Source of the DNA: Actinacidiphila oryziradicis
GTDB taxonomy: Bacteria; Actinomycetota; Actinomycetes; Streptomycetales; Streptomycetaceae
NCBI RefSeq assembly: GCF_005047355.1
Contig: NZ_SUMC01000019.1
Location: 62,001-126,000, forward strand
Length of the DNA: 64,000 bases
Reading direction: 5' to 3'
In this document: positions 32,156 to 42,085 of the stretch, in pieces
Numbering within the stretch: position 1 is the stretch's first letter
Layout of the letters: each line of letters opens with the position of its first letter
Notes under the pieces: generated by a model
What the model was told of the DNA's origin: nothing
What the model saw: the letters and a program-made list of their open reading frames with translations, nothing else
The model's database searches: none
Translations under genes and position numbers: made by a program

Positions 32156-32185
32156 AGTCCACCACGTGCCGCGAATGCCCGTCAA
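32156..32185 (-). promoter_or_regulatory. Promoter of the cobalamin operon
   Basis: On the minus strand TTGACG (32180-32185), an 18-base spacer, then TGGACT (32156-32161). Spacing and sequences fit the main vegetative sigma factor. The predicted transcript start, ~32149, is at the 5' edge of the riboswitch. Confidence 0.65.
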
Positions 32186-32229
32186 CTCACGATTGACCTG
32201 CGAAGAGGGATGTGTGAAGACACACACGA

Positions 32230-32259
32230 GCGGGGTACGTATCAATGTCCGTACCCCGC
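32230..32259 (-). terminator. Hairpin after the phosphate transporter operon
   Basis: 10-bp perfect arms GCGGGGTACG and CGTACCCCGC with a 10-nt loop, 43 bases beyond the stop of the small membrane gene and upstream of the cob promoter. It should separate the two minus-strand operons. Confidence 0.7.
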
Positions 32260-32301
32260 ATGTCAGATGTACTGCGTCGTCCGAGGGCCGTCCGGCGCCC
32301 G

Positions 32302-32499
32302 TCAGGCGACGATCAGGAAGATCCCGTACGCCACCGCGGCCGCGCACAGCGCGAAGCAGGCACAGGCGCCGGTACGGGCGAGGACGGCGCCCTCCTTGCT
32401 GAGGCCGACGATGCCGAGCGAGAAGAGGCCGACGAGGCCGACGGTCATGACGAGGCTGACGCCGAAGACCGCCCCGAGGGCTTGCCAGTCGATGTGCAT
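32302..32499 (-). CDS. Small two-helix membrane protein
   Basis: 65 aa: MHIDWQALGAVFGVSLVMTV then GLVGLFSLGIVGLSKEGAVL and CACFALCAAAVAYGIFLIVA. Two hydrophobic helices, residues ~7-30 and ~44-64. It lies 23 bases after the phosphate transporter and is probably co-transcribed; the same small gene accompanies the transporter in other Streptomyces as I remember. A helper role in the transporter is a guess. Confidence 0.78.
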   Translation of the reverse strand: MHIDWQALGAVFGVSLVMTVGLVGLFSLGIVGLSKEGAVLARTGACACFALCAAAVAYGIFLIVA

Positions 32500-32522
32500 G
32501 ATGGGTGCTGGTCCTTCCGGTC

Positions 32523-33758
32523 TCAGGCGGAGGCTTGGGCGGGGTCGGCGGTGGTCGTCAGGGGCGCCGGGGCGGGGATGGTTGCCTTGAGCTCGCCGCC
32601 GACGGGCGCGATGGCGGTGGTGATGACACCGGGCGGCTCTTCCTCGGCGCCGCCACCGGCTTCGTTGACGTTGGTGTGGTCGATCGGCCTGCGGCGCGAG
32701 GCGGCCCGGATCGCCGCGCAGGCGGCGAGCGCGAGGACGGCCACGGCCGTGATTCCCCAGGCGCCCTGGTCGGCCAGGAGGGCCGCGCAGGCGGCGACGA
32801 GGCCGGCCGCCGGAAGGGTCAGCACCCAGGCGGCCGCCATCCGGCCGGCGGTGCCCCAGCGCACCACCGCGCCCTTGCGGCCGAGGCCGGAGCCCATGAC
32901 GGAGCCGGAGCAGACCTGGGTGGTGGAGAGGGAGAAGCCGAGGTGTGAAGAGGCGAGGATGACGGTCGCGGCGCCGGTCTGGGCGGCGAAGCCCTGGGGC
33001 GGCTGGATGTCGGTGAGGCCCTTGCCCATGGTGTGGATGATCCGCCAGCCGCCGATGAAGGTGCCGAGAGCGATGGCGAGGCCGGCCGAGACGATCACCC
33101 ACACAGGCGGGTCGGAGTGGGGGGCGACGACGCCGCCGGTGATCAGGGCGAGGGTGATGACGCCCATCGTCTTCTGGGCGTCATTGGTCCCATGGGCGAG
33201 GGAAACCAGGCCGGCGGAGGCGATCTGGCCGGCGCGATAGCCCTTGGCGGTCGCCGCGGGGTCCGCGTCGCGGCCGATCCGGTAGGTGAGGCGGGTAGCG
33301 AGCATCGAGGCGAGGCCGGCCACGATGGGCGCGGCGGCGGCCGGGATGAGGATTTTCATGACGATCGCGTCGCCATTGACGCCATTGGCGCCGACGGCGA
33401 CCAGAGTGGCGCCGATGAGACCGCCGAAGAGGGCGTGCGAGGAGCTGGACGGCAGTCCGGCCAGCCAGGTCAGCAGGTTCCAGAGGATGGCGCCTACCAG
33501 GCCGGCGAAGATCACTTCTGGTTTGACGCCCGCGGACTCGTCGATGATGCCGCCGGAGATCGTCTTGGCGACCGCGACGGAGAGGAATGCTCCGGTCAGG
33601 TTGAGTACGGCGGACATGGCCACCGCCGTCTTGGGTTTCAGGGCACCGGTGGAGATGGTGGTTGCCATCGCGTTCGCGGTGTCGTGGAAACCGTTCGTGA
33701 AGTCGAACACGAGAGCGGTAACGATCACGATTCCGATCAGGAGCGTGATGTGTTCCAT
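32523..33758 (-). CDS. Low-affinity inorganic phosphate transporter, PiT family
   Basis: 411 aa with about ten membrane helices. Both halves of the PiT inverted repeat carry the signature: FTNGFHDTANAMATTISTGA near the N-terminus and LVSLAHGTNDAQKTMGVITL near residue 190; PSSSSHALFGGLIGA is also typical. It takes up phosphate (as metal phosphate) with protons. A cytoplasmic tail from ~355 is low complexity. ATG 33758 starts MEHITLLIGIVIVTALVFDF. Two 11-bp PHO-box units lie 51-72 bases upstream, so PhoP control is likely. In S. coelicolor the gene at this place is called pitH2, from memory. Confidence 0.93.
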   Translation of the reverse strand: MEHITLLIGIVIVTALVFDFTNGFHDTANAMATTISTGALKPKTAVAMSAVLNLTGAFLSVAVAKTISGGIIDESAGVKPEVIFAGLVGAILWNLLTWLAGLPSSSSHALFGGLIGATLVAVGANGVNGDAIVMKILIPAAAAPIVAGLASMLATRLTYRIGRDADPAATAKGYRAGQIASAGLVSLAHGTNDAQKTMGVITLALITGGVVAPHSDPPVWVIVSAGLAIALGTFIGGWRIIHTMGKGLTDIQPPQGFAAQTGAATVILASSHLGFSLSTTQVCSGSVMGSGLGRKGAVVRWGTAGRMAAAWVLTLPAAGLVAACAALLADQGAWGITAVAVLALAACAAIRAASRRRPIDHTNVNEAGGGAEEEPPGVITTAIAPVGGELKATIPAPAPLTTTADPAQASA

Positions 33759-33782
33759 TTACCCAGGCAATCGTTTGATCGG

Positions 33783-33986
33783 TCAGTGGCGATGGCGACC
33801 GTACGGAGGCAGGATGAACGGAAGGTGAACTTGGGGCGGCTTAGGGGTGCCGTGGTCGGAGGGTCGGCCCTTGGTGAGTTCTTTCAGCCGTGTGAGTGAC
33901 CCGTTGAAGGCGTCCTGCTCGCCCGGGAGGGTGCCGGAGTTGTCGTACTGCCAGAAGGTCCACGCTTCCCACCCGGCCGGCCGAGG
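33783..33986 (-). pseudogene. C-terminal fragment of a GH25 lysozyme-like protein
   Basis: The minus strand reads PAGWEAWTFWQYDNSGTLPG then EQDAFNGSLTRLKELTKGR in one frame. WTFWQY..SG.LPG..D.FNG is the end of GH25 (Chalaropsis-type) muramidases. The rest of the enzyme is absent: the frame upstream is GC-rich filler. Past the homology the frame runs on through the PHO box to TGA at 33783. It is a relic of a deletion at this locus. Confidence 0.7.
33809..33830 (-). promoter_or_regulatory. PHO box (PhoP binding site)
   Basis: On the minus strand GTTCACCTTCC followed directly by GTTCATCCTGC, two 11-bp direct repeat units of the GTTCACC type bound by Streptomyces PhoP. It lies upstream of the PiT transporter. 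Confidence 0.8.
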
Positions 33987-34110
33987 CGGCGGGCTGCGAC
34001 TTCCCCCGCCCGCGCAGGGCCGAACTTTGGCCGGAAAACCGCGCCCTCTCTTGCGGGCGCCGACCGGTGCACCGCAACGCCGCTTTAGCGCGGGGCCCAG
34101 CCCAAACCAC

Positions 34111-34216
34111 CTCAGGGCAAGGTGCCTCAGCTCACGACATCTCAGCTGACGACACCTCAGCCCGCAACACCTCAGCCCGCAACGCCCTCAGCCCGCAACG
34201 CCTCAGCGCGGACCGG
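34111..34216 (-). repeat. 15-bp tandem repeat just after an oxidoreductase stop
   Basis: Seven units of 15 bp (one of 16), each starting CTCAG on the plus strand, such as CTCAGCCCGCAACAC, CTCAGCCCGCAACGC and CTCAGCTGACGACAC. The units nearest 34160-34201 are almost identical and those at the ends diverge. The oxidoreductase stop codon lies in the next CTCAG, so the array could have grown from the 3' end of that gene. Confidence 0.88.
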
Positions 34217-34217
34217 C

Positions 34218-35609
34218 TCAGTGCCGCCCGGTGACCCGGTCCGCGAACTTCGCGACCCGGTCCGTCTCCCCGCTGCGACCGGCCTGCTCACGGCGGTCCG
34301 CGCTCCGGTAGGCCGCGTACATTCCGTGCACCCCGAGCCAGCGCAGCGGCTCCGGCTCCCAGCGGCGTACCCGGTGGCCCACCCACGGCAGCCCGGTCAG
34401 CTCGGTCTGCCCGCCCTGACCCGAATCCAGCTGCACCAGGTCGCGCAGGGTGCGTGCCGCCAGATTCGAGGTGGCGACACCGCTGCCCACATAGCCCCCC
34501 GCCCAGCCCAGCCCCGTGGAGCGGTCCAGCTCAACGCTCGCGCACCAGTCGCGCGGTACACCCAGCACGCCTGACCAGGCCTGCTCGACCGCCACCCCGG
34601 CGGCGGCGGGGAAGAAACGCACCAGGATCTCGCGCAGCGCGTCAATGGTGGCGGCCTGTGTACGCCCGTTGTTGTCCGTCCGCGAGCCGAAGCGGTACGG
34701 CACTCCCCGGCCGCCCAGCGCGATCCGGTCGTCGGCCGTGCGCTGCGCGTACATATACGCGTGCGCCATGTCGCCGAGTGTCTCGCGGCCCTCCCAGCCG
34801 ATGGTGTCCCACACATGCTGCGGCAGGGGCTCGGTCACGATCATCGATGAGTTCATCGGCAGCCAGGCCCGTCTCTGGCCCTTGATCGACGCTGTGAAGC
34901 CCTCAGTGCAACGCAGCACATATGGCGCGCGTACGGACCCGTACGGTGTCACCGCGTGCTTCGGCCGGATCTCGGTCACCGGTGTCGACTCGTGGATCAC
35001 CACGCCCAGCGCCTCGACCGCCCCCGCCAGCCCCTGCAACAACTTGACGGGTTGCACCCGCGCGCCGTGCGGCGTCCAGGTGCCGCCCGCCGTCCCGGCC
35101 ACCCTGATCCGCGCCGCCGACTCGGCCGCGCTCAGCAGCAGCCGGTCCTTCTCGCCGAAGGCGGCCTCCGCCGCGTGAAAGGCCTTCAGCCGGGACAGCT
35201 GGGCGGGGGAGTGCGCCACCTCCAGCACACCGCCCATGTGGATGTCGGCTTCGATGCGCTCCTCGGCGGCGACCCGCACCACCTCGTCCACCGTCTCGTT
35301 CATCGCGCGCTGCAGCGCGAGCGCGGCGTCCGGGCCGTGCAGCTTCGCATAGCGGTCGCGGCCGGCGATGCCGTTGTACAGCCAGCCGCCGTTGCGGCCT
35401 GAAGCCCCGTAGCCGCAGAACTTCTGCTCCAGCACGGTGATCCGCAGGAACGGCACCGCCTTCTTCAGGTAGTACGCGGTCCACAGACCGGTGTACCCGC
35501 CGCCGACGATGCACACATCGGCGGTCGTGTCGCCGGGTAGCGGCTCCCGCGGCGTGGGGACGCCGGTCTGCGCGTACCAAAAGGAGATACCGCCATTGAC
35601 GGTGGTCAT
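34218..35609 (-). CDS. FAD-dependent amine/amino-acid oxidoreductase (DAO family)
   Basis: 463 aa. The FAD-binding start is DVCIVGGGYTGLWTAYYLKK with the GxGxxG pattern at ~35-40, followed by the acidic residue in ITVLEQKFCGYGASGRNGGW. The ASGRNGGW and C-terminal WAGGYVGSGVATSNLAARTL blocks are typical of DAO-fold enzymes of the PuuB/glycine-oxidase kind that oxidise amines or N-methyl amino acids. No signal peptide. It is divergent from the class II aldolase gene with a 117-bp gap. Substrate unknown. Confidence 0.87.
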   Translation of the reverse strand: MTTVNGGISFWYAQTGVPTPREPLPGDTTADVCIVGGGYTGLWTAYYLKKAVPFLRITVLEQKFCGYGASGRNGGWLYNGIAGRDRYAKLHGPDAALALQRAMNETVDEVVRVAAEERIEADIHMGGVLEVAHSPAQLSRLKAFHAAEAAFGEKDRLLLSAAESAARIRVAGTAGGTWTPHGARVQPVKLLQGLAGAVEALGVVIHESTPVTEIRPKHAVTPYGSVRAPYVLRCTEGFTASIKGQRRAWLPMNSSMIVTEPLPQHVWDTIGWEGRETLGDMAHAYMYAQRTADDRIALGGRGVPYRFGSRTDNNGRTQAATIDALREILVRFFPAAAGVAVEQAWSGVLGVPRDWCASVELDRSTGLGWAGGYVGSGVATSNLAARTLRDLVQLDSGQGGQTELTGLPWVGHRVRRWEPEPLRWLGVHGMYAAYRSADRREQAGRSGETDRVAKFADRVTGRH

Positions 35610-35726
35610 ATTGCCTCTGCTGTCCGTATGACTGATCGAACCTCGCGGTGTGCCGGGACGTTACTGCGCCCCGCGGGCGCGCGGCAACGCGCAACCTGTC
35701 AGGATCGGGGCTCGGAGGTGGCGTGT

Positions 35727-36419
35727 ATGTCAGTACGAGACGGACAGCGGGACGGGCGGCGACGCGACAAGCTGGAACTGGCCTGGTCGGAGCTGGTGAC
35801 CACAGCGCGGCGCACAGTCGCGGACGGGCTGGTGGTCGGTACGTCCGGCAATGTATCGGTACGCGTGGGTGAACTGGTGCTCGTCACTCCAAGCGGCATC
35901 CCGTACGACCGCATCCGCCCGACTGACACGGTCGGCGTCGACCTCGACGGCAAGCAGGTGGTAGGCGAGCTCCGGCCCAGCAGCGAACTCCCCATGCACC
36001 TCGCGATCTACCGCAACACCGACGCCCAGGCCGTCGTCCACACCCATGCCGTGCACGCCACCGCCGTCTCCACGCTCCTCTACGAGCTGCCCGCCATCCA
36101 CTACATCGCCGCAGAACTCGGCGGCAAGATCCGCGTCGCCGACTACGCCACCTACGGCAGCGAGGAGCTCGCCGCCAATGTGCTCCGCGCACTGCGCGAC
36201 CGCACCGGCTGCCTGCTGCGCAACCACGGCACCATCGTCTACGGCGACGACCTCGACCAGGCCTACGACCGCACTGCCCAGCTCGAATGGATGTGCCAGG
36301 TATGGCTCGCGGCGCGCTCCGTGCAGGGCTTCTCGCCGTCCTTGCTTTCCAAACGCGAACTCGCCCGCGTCGCCGAGAAGCTCCGCGGCTACGGCCAGCC
36401 CGGCGCACCGTCCGAGTAA
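35727..36419 (+). CDS. Class II aldolase (L-fuculose-phosphate aldolase-like)
   Basis: 230 aa. GLVVGTSGNVSVR is the phosphate/substrate-binding start and LVTPSGIPYDRI, ELPMHLAIYRNTDAQAVVHT and HAVHAT supply the glutamate and zinc histidines, with a further histidine in CLLRNHGTIVYG. It should split or form a ketose 1-phosphate with zinc. ATG 35727 has GGAGG eight bases upstream; the open frame from 35628 is longer but lacks a ribosome site. In Streptomyces this type is often of uncertain substrate. Confidence 0.9.
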   Translation: MSVRDGQRDGRRRDKLELAWSELVTTARRTVADGLVVGTSGNVSVRVGELVLVTPSGIPYDRIRPTDTVGVDLDGKQVVGELRPSSELPMHLAIYRNTDAQAVVHTHAVHATAVSTLLYELPAIHYIAAELGGKIRVADYATYGSEELAANVLRALRDRTGCLLRNHGTIVYGDDLDQAYDRTAQLEWMCQVWLAARSVQGFSPSLLSKRELARVAEKLRGYGQPGAPSE

Positions 36420-36480
36420 TGCCTGGTCAGTTCCCATAACTGCCGGTGCATCGGGCAGCGCGTGGGACGGCGCAGCCCTT

Positions 36481-36512
36481 GGCCCACCGCCCGGCCGAAG
36501 GCTGGGGGACGG
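36481..36512 (+). repeat. Partial dispersed repeat
   Basis: GGCCCACCGCCCGGCCGAAG then GCTGGGGGACGG, matching the CCCGGCCGAAGGCTGGGGGA block of copy 1 and copy 2. It lies between the aldolase and the next hydrolase. Confidence 0.65.
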
Positions 36513-36594
36513 CGCCGAGCCCGCAGCAGACCACCGGAATCCCGGTGGGCGTCACCCGCCCGGCCGCCCCCACTGGCTGTGAGGCGCCGGCGCG

Positions 36595-37725
36595 GTGACA
36601 CTGGAACGGATGCGCCTTCGTACAGCTGCGGCCGTGGCCGCCACCACTGTCATCGGTGCCGGAGTGGCCGCTGTGGCGGCCGGCCGGTACGTCTCCGGCC
36701 TGGCCCTGAAACCGCACCCGAACGGCCCGGAAGCCGAGCCGCTGCACACCGTGCACGCCACCACCACCGGACGGGTCACACTCACCCGCAGCGTCGCCTC
36801 CAGCCGCCCGGGCATCTACGGGCTGGCCGGTGACGATGTGCATGCCGTGGCCGGCGAGGTACTGTCCACCACTCCCGACACCGTGACGCGCAGTCTGGAG
36901 CGTGTGCAGCGCGGGGCCCTGACCCCCGGCACCCGCGTCCGGATTACACCGCAGCTCTACGAGGGCGATCCGAGCAGCGCTCTCGGCCTCGGCCACGCCG
37001 AGGTCGAGATCCCCGGCGAACTCGGTCCGCTGCCCGCCTGGTTTGTCCCCAGCGCCCGCGACACCTGGGTCATCACGGTGCACGGCATCGGCACCACCAG
37101 GGAACACCCCCTGAACGTCATGCCGGCCCTGTGCGGCCAGCTGTTCCCCGTCCTCGACATCGCCTACCGCAACGACCCCGGCGCCCCGGAGTCACCCGAC
37201 GGCCTCGCGCACCTCGGCGACACCGAATGGCGTGACCTCGACGCGGCGATGCGCTACGCGGCGAGCCACGGGGCGGACCGGTTCATCCTCTACGGATGGT
37301 CCACCGGCGCCACGATGGCGCTGCGTGCCGCCGCCCACTCCCCGCTGAGCGACCGCGTCAGCGGACTGGTCCTGGACTCACCCGTGCTCGACTGGCAGTC
37401 CACGGTCCGGGCCACCGCCGCCGCACGCGGTGTCCCCGGCGCGCTGCTGCCGCTCGGCGTCCGCGCCGCGGAGGGCCGCACCGGGCTGCACGCCGCGCGC
37501 ATCGCCGACGCAGCCGAACCCAGCCGGCTGCGCGTACCCACCCTCATCTTCCACGGCCCCGACGACACCATCGCGCCCTGGGGCCCCTCACGCGAGCTCG
37601 CCGCCCGCCGCGCCGACCGCGTCGTCCTCCACCCCGTCCCCGGCGCCCCGCACGCCGCGATGTGGAACGTGGACCCCCACAGCTATGAGGAGACGCTACG
37701 CCGCTTCCTCACACCCTTGGCCTAG
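36595..37725 (+). CDS. Membrane-anchored or secreted alpha/beta-hydrolase
   Basis: 376 aa. An N-terminal hydrophobic segment, residues ~8-35 (TAAAVAATTVIGAGVAAVAA), is a membrane anchor or uncleaved signal. The hydrolase domain (~145-376) shows WVITVHGIGTTREHPLNV, the nucleophile elbow LYGWSTGATMAL, FHGPDDTIAPW with the acid, and APHAAMWN with the histidine. A region of ~100 residues between anchor and hydrolase has no known domain. GTG 36595 is used; ATG 36610 is an alternative. The substrate is unknown; esterase or peptidase activity both fit. Confidence 0.83.
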   Translation: MTLERMRLRTAAAVAATTVIGAGVAAVAAGRYVSGLALKPHPNGPEAEPLHTVHATTTGRVTLTRSVASSRPGIYGLAGDDVHAVAGEVLSTTPDTVTRSLERVQRGALTPGTRVRITPQLYEGDPSSALGLGHAEVEIPGELGPLPAWFVPSARDTWVITVHGIGTTREHPLNVMPALCGQLFPVLDIAYRNDPGAPESPDGLAHLGDTEWRDLDAAMRYAASHGADRFILYGWSTGATMALRAAAHSPLSDRVSGLVLDSPVLDWQSTVRATAAARGVPGALLPLGVRAAEGRTGLHAARIADAAEPSRLRVPTLIFHGPDDTIAPWGPSRELAARRADRVVLHPVPGAPHAAMWNVDPHSYEETLRRFLTPLA

Positions 37726-38013
37726 GCCCTGGTCGGCGTCGTCTTCGTAGCCGGGCTACTCGGGCGATTCGACAACGCAGCGAGCGTGTGGGCGCCCGCC
37801 GCGCTGGGCGGCGGCGAAGGGGCCGCTCACGATCCGCCGGACGCACGAGCCGCGGCCGTCCGCCGGGCCGTGCTCCCACCGAGCGGGGCGCGACGGCAGA
37901 GCGGGCTTCCGCCCGGCGTGGCCGACGGAATACTCCCACCGTAGGCGGGCAATTCGCACACTGCCCGGTCCAGCGTTTGGGATTCCGGGCACCCAACCGC
38001 AAGACTGCTCCTC
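37726..38013. other. Intergenic, promoter-like site near its end
   Basis: No gene seen. TTGGGA (37977-37982), an 18-base spacer and AAGACT (38001-38006) precede the GTG at 38014 by seven bases, suggesting a leaderless transcript for the next gene. Confidence 0.45.
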
Positions 38014-39396
38014 GTGACGTCCCGTACTCCGCGAGACACGCCGCTGCGCCTCGTCCCCCGCAGGCCGCTGGCCGCCGCGCGTCGTGCCGCCACGACGAGC
38101 AGGTCCCGTCCGCCCAGGCCGCCCGAGGGGACCCCGGCGCTGGCCGAGCTTTCCCGCCGGGCCCGCGCCGAGCTCGTCGATGCCGTACGACTGGCCCGCT
38201 GGGCCGACGCCGTGTCAAGCGGCGCCGCGCCCGGCTCGACCGGCATATTGCGCGATGCCGATGTGCGGCGGGCCGCGGCGGCACTAGGACTGACGGACCG
38301 GGAGGTCCGGGCGGCCTGGGACCGGGCCCGGCTGGCCGGTCTCATCGAGCTGCACAAGGGAGCCGCCCGCCCCGGCTGGCGGCTGCGGGCCTGGGACCGT
38401 GACGACACGGCGGTGCTACGCGGCTGGGTCGCCCTCTTCGACGCCTGGTCCCTGGCCCATCCCGCGGCCGACGACCCGGCGTGCACGGATGTCGACCCGT
38501 CACTCGTCGCCGAGGCGATCGAGGCCGCCCCCCAGCTCCTCTCACTGCTGCACCTGTCGTCCGGCCCGGTCGCGGTCGCCGCGCTGCTCGACCTGCTCCG
38601 CCAGCGGGTGGCCGAGCTCCGCGAGGAGCGTCACGAGCCGCCGGCCGAGGGCAGCGGCGACCCGCTGCCGGTGCTTCTGGACTGGACACTCGACGCATTC
38701 GCCCGCGTGGGCGCCCTGCATCCGCGTGACTCCGCCAGGCCCGGCGAGGTCACCATCACTGCCCTCGGCAGCTGGGCGGTCTGGGTGAAGCTGGAGCAGA
38801 TCTGCGTCGCCGCCCAGGGGCCGGCCGGGCACATCGAGCAGTCCGCCGAGGAGATGCTCAAGGCGTGCGTGGGTCTCTCCCCGGGCCCCGCCCGCGCCGA
38901 GCACCAGGCTTGGCTCGCCGCCCGCCCCGCCGCGCAGGCGGTCGCGGAGCTGCTGGAGGTCGGCCGCGGCGAGGACGCCCTGTTGCGCGGGCTGGCCTTC
39001 GAAGCGCTGCGCGTCGTCGGTGCCCCCGCCGAGCCCGCCGTACGCGCCGTGGTGGAAGAGCCGCCGCTGCGCCCTTACGCGCTGCTGTGGCTGGCCGAGC
39101 AGGAGGGCCGCGACCCGGAGGACGTCGCCGATCTGCTCACCCGTGACGAGGCCACCTGGCTGTGGGTGGACACGGCTGCGGCCGTCGCCGATCACGGCGA
39201 GAGCCATCTCCTGGTGAGCCACCTGGACGCCGCCGTCCAGGGCTCCGTCCCCCGATTGCTCAAGGAGCTCCGCGCCGTCGGGCACCCCCGCACCGTCCAG
39301 GTGCTGGTCGCTCTCGCCGCCGCGCATCCCGATCCGGCGCTGGCCAAGGCGATGCGCCGCGCCGCCTTCCAGCTCCACACCGGCGGCGAGGAGTGA
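38014..39396 (+). CDS. Uncharacterised alpha-helical (HEAT-like) protein
   Basis: 460 aa, not recognised with certainty. Residues ~1-40 are basic and disordered-looking (SRTPRDTPLRLVPRRPLAAA). Residues ~50-130 may form a winged helix (SRRARAELVDAVRLARWADA to LTDREVRAAWDRARLAGLIE). The rest is helical with HEAT-like periodicity, for example GLAFEALRVVGAPAEPAVRA and SHLDAAVQGSVPRLLKELRA. No catalytic motif, signal peptide or membrane helix. The GTG start has no ribosome site but a -10-like AAGACT lies seven bases before it, so translation may be leaderless. Function unknown. Confidence 0.75.
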   Translation: MTSRTPRDTPLRLVPRRPLAAARRAATTSRSRPPRPPEGTPALAELSRRARAELVDAVRLARWADAVSSGAAPGSTGILRDADVRRAAAALGLTDREVRAAWDRARLAGLIELHKGAARPGWRLRAWDRDDTAVLRGWVALFDAWSLAHPAADDPACTDVDPSLVAEAIEAAPQLLSLLHLSSGPVAVAALLDLLRQRVAELREERHEPPAEGSGDPLPVLLDWTLDAFARVGALHPRDSARPGEVTITALGSWAVWVKLEQICVAAQGPAGHIEQSAEEMLKACVGLSPGPARAEHQAWLAARPAAQAVAELLEVGRGEDALLRGLAFEALRVVGAPAEPAVRAVVEEPPLRPYALLWLAEQEGRDPEDVADLLTRDEATWLWVDTAAAVADHGESHLLVSHLDAAVQGSVPRLLKELRAVGHPRTVQVLVALAAAHPDPALAKAMRRAAFQLHTGGEE

Positions 39397-39426
39397 CATC
39401 GCCCCGGCCACCCGGCACCCACCCGG

Positions 39427-39847
39427 CTACCCAGGTATTTCCGGCGCGTAGGTGCCGAAGGTCCACAGATTGCCTTCCGGGTCGCGGGCCGTGTAATCCC
39501 GCGACCCGTAATCCTGGTCGATGAGCGGCAGAACGATCTCCGCGTCGTGTTCCGACCGCCCGCTCGAAGTGCGCGTCGGGGTCCTCGACCACCACATACA
39601 GCGAGACCGGGCCCAGATCCTCGGCCGCCCTGCGGAACGGCGTATCGGCCTGGGCCGTACCGAGCATCACCGCCCCGTTGCCGTAGGCGAGTTCGGCGTG
39701 GTGGACGGTGCCGTCCTCACCCGCGTACACCGCGAGCTCGGTGAAGCCGAACGCCTCCTTCAGGAAGGCGATCGCCGCCCGCGCCTGGCGGTACCGCAGC
39801 GCGGGGTAGATGGCCGGCCGGCCGTCTCCGGGGCCGGTGACTGCCAT
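39427..39847 (-). pseudogene. PhnB-like VOC protein, frameshifted
   Basis: From ATG 39847 the frame reads AIYPALRYRQARAAIAFLKE, AFGFTELAVYAGEDGTVHHA and SLYVVVEDPDAHFERAV. Then, at ~39548-39556, homology moves to another frame: EHDAEIVLPLIDQDYGSRDY, TARDPEGNLWTFGTYAPEIP and a TAG at 39427. Together they make a full ~140-residue PhnB/glyoxalase-type protein. A change of one or two bases explains it. Unless it is a sequencing error, the gene is broken; the unshifted frame would add an unrelated tail. Confidence 0.85.
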
Positions 39848-39990
39848 GACGATCACGCTCCCTCTTCCGGTGCCATCCGATGTGACCTGAATCTCAGTCT
39901 TGCATCCGGGTCCGACAACACTCCCCGGGCCGCCTGCGCGAACGGCCGCCCGGCCGGAAATAACGTGGCGATCGGGCCGCGCGTCCCCGG

Positions 39991-39996
39991 TAGACT
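39991..39996 (+). promoter_or_regulatory. -10 box for the ABC-F leader
   Basis: TAGACT ends eight bases before the ATG at 40004, so transcription should begin at or within a base of that A. A weak -35 (TGGCGA) lies at 39966-39971 with a 19-base spacer. Confidence 0.55.
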
Positions 39997-40003
39997 GACT
40001 CGT

Positions 40004-40027
40004 ATGGCAGTTCTCCTCGCGTCTTAG
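40004..40027 (+). CDS. Seven-residue leaderless uORF before the ABC-F gene
   Basis: ATG GCA GTT CTC CTC GCG TCT TAG encodes MAVLLAS. It begins where transcription from the TAGACT box should start, so it can be read without a ribosome site. It ends 68 bases before the ABC-F start; GACGGC (40027) and GCCGTC further on can pair. Many ABC-F genes are controlled by ribosome stalling on a short upstream frame; here that is an inference from layout. Confidence 0.5.
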   Translation: MAVLLAS

Positions 40028-40095
40028 ACGGCGTCGCGCACCTCACCCGCCCGCCCGTCCCGACTGCCGTCCGCCACGCCCTGGAGCTATTTCCC

Positions 40096-41694
<1,599 letters not shown>

Positions 41695-42085
41695 GGAATG
41701 AGCACTTCCTGAGCGCGCCCGGCGCGCCCAGGTCACCCGGGTGGATCAATCTCTGGATCATTCGGCCGACAGGTGATCCATCATCTGTGTGAGAAGAGCT
41801 CGTACCCCGGCGTGCCGCAGTGCGGAGTCCAGCGTTTGAAGTCGATCAGCCGCATGACCCGGGAGAACTCCTTACCGACCGTGATTGACCTGCCCTTTTC
41901 TTGCGGGGTTCGCCGAGAGATCGAAACCCGACCGGCGGAATCTCTGATTCCGCCCACCCTGTGGGGACTCCCCGGGCGTGCGTCGGCGCAAATGTTGTCG
42001 CATGGACCTTGCCGAATGGGTGGCCATGAGGCGCCCGAGGGGTGATCATGAGAGTCCGAAGCGCACTTCCCTGGAGGAGGCACGG
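41695..42085. other. Intergenic, no gene recognised
   Basis: 391 bp with lower GC than its surroundings. It contains several GATC-rich segments (GGTGGATCAATCTCTGGATC, GGTGATCCATCATC) but I find no convincing gene. It probably holds the promoter and leader of the small HTH gene. Confidence 0.6.

Noticed and set aside
32245-33899. Plus-strand frames opposite the PiT transporter
   Set aside because: Low-complexity translations; the minus strand encodes a membrane transporter with both PiT signatures.
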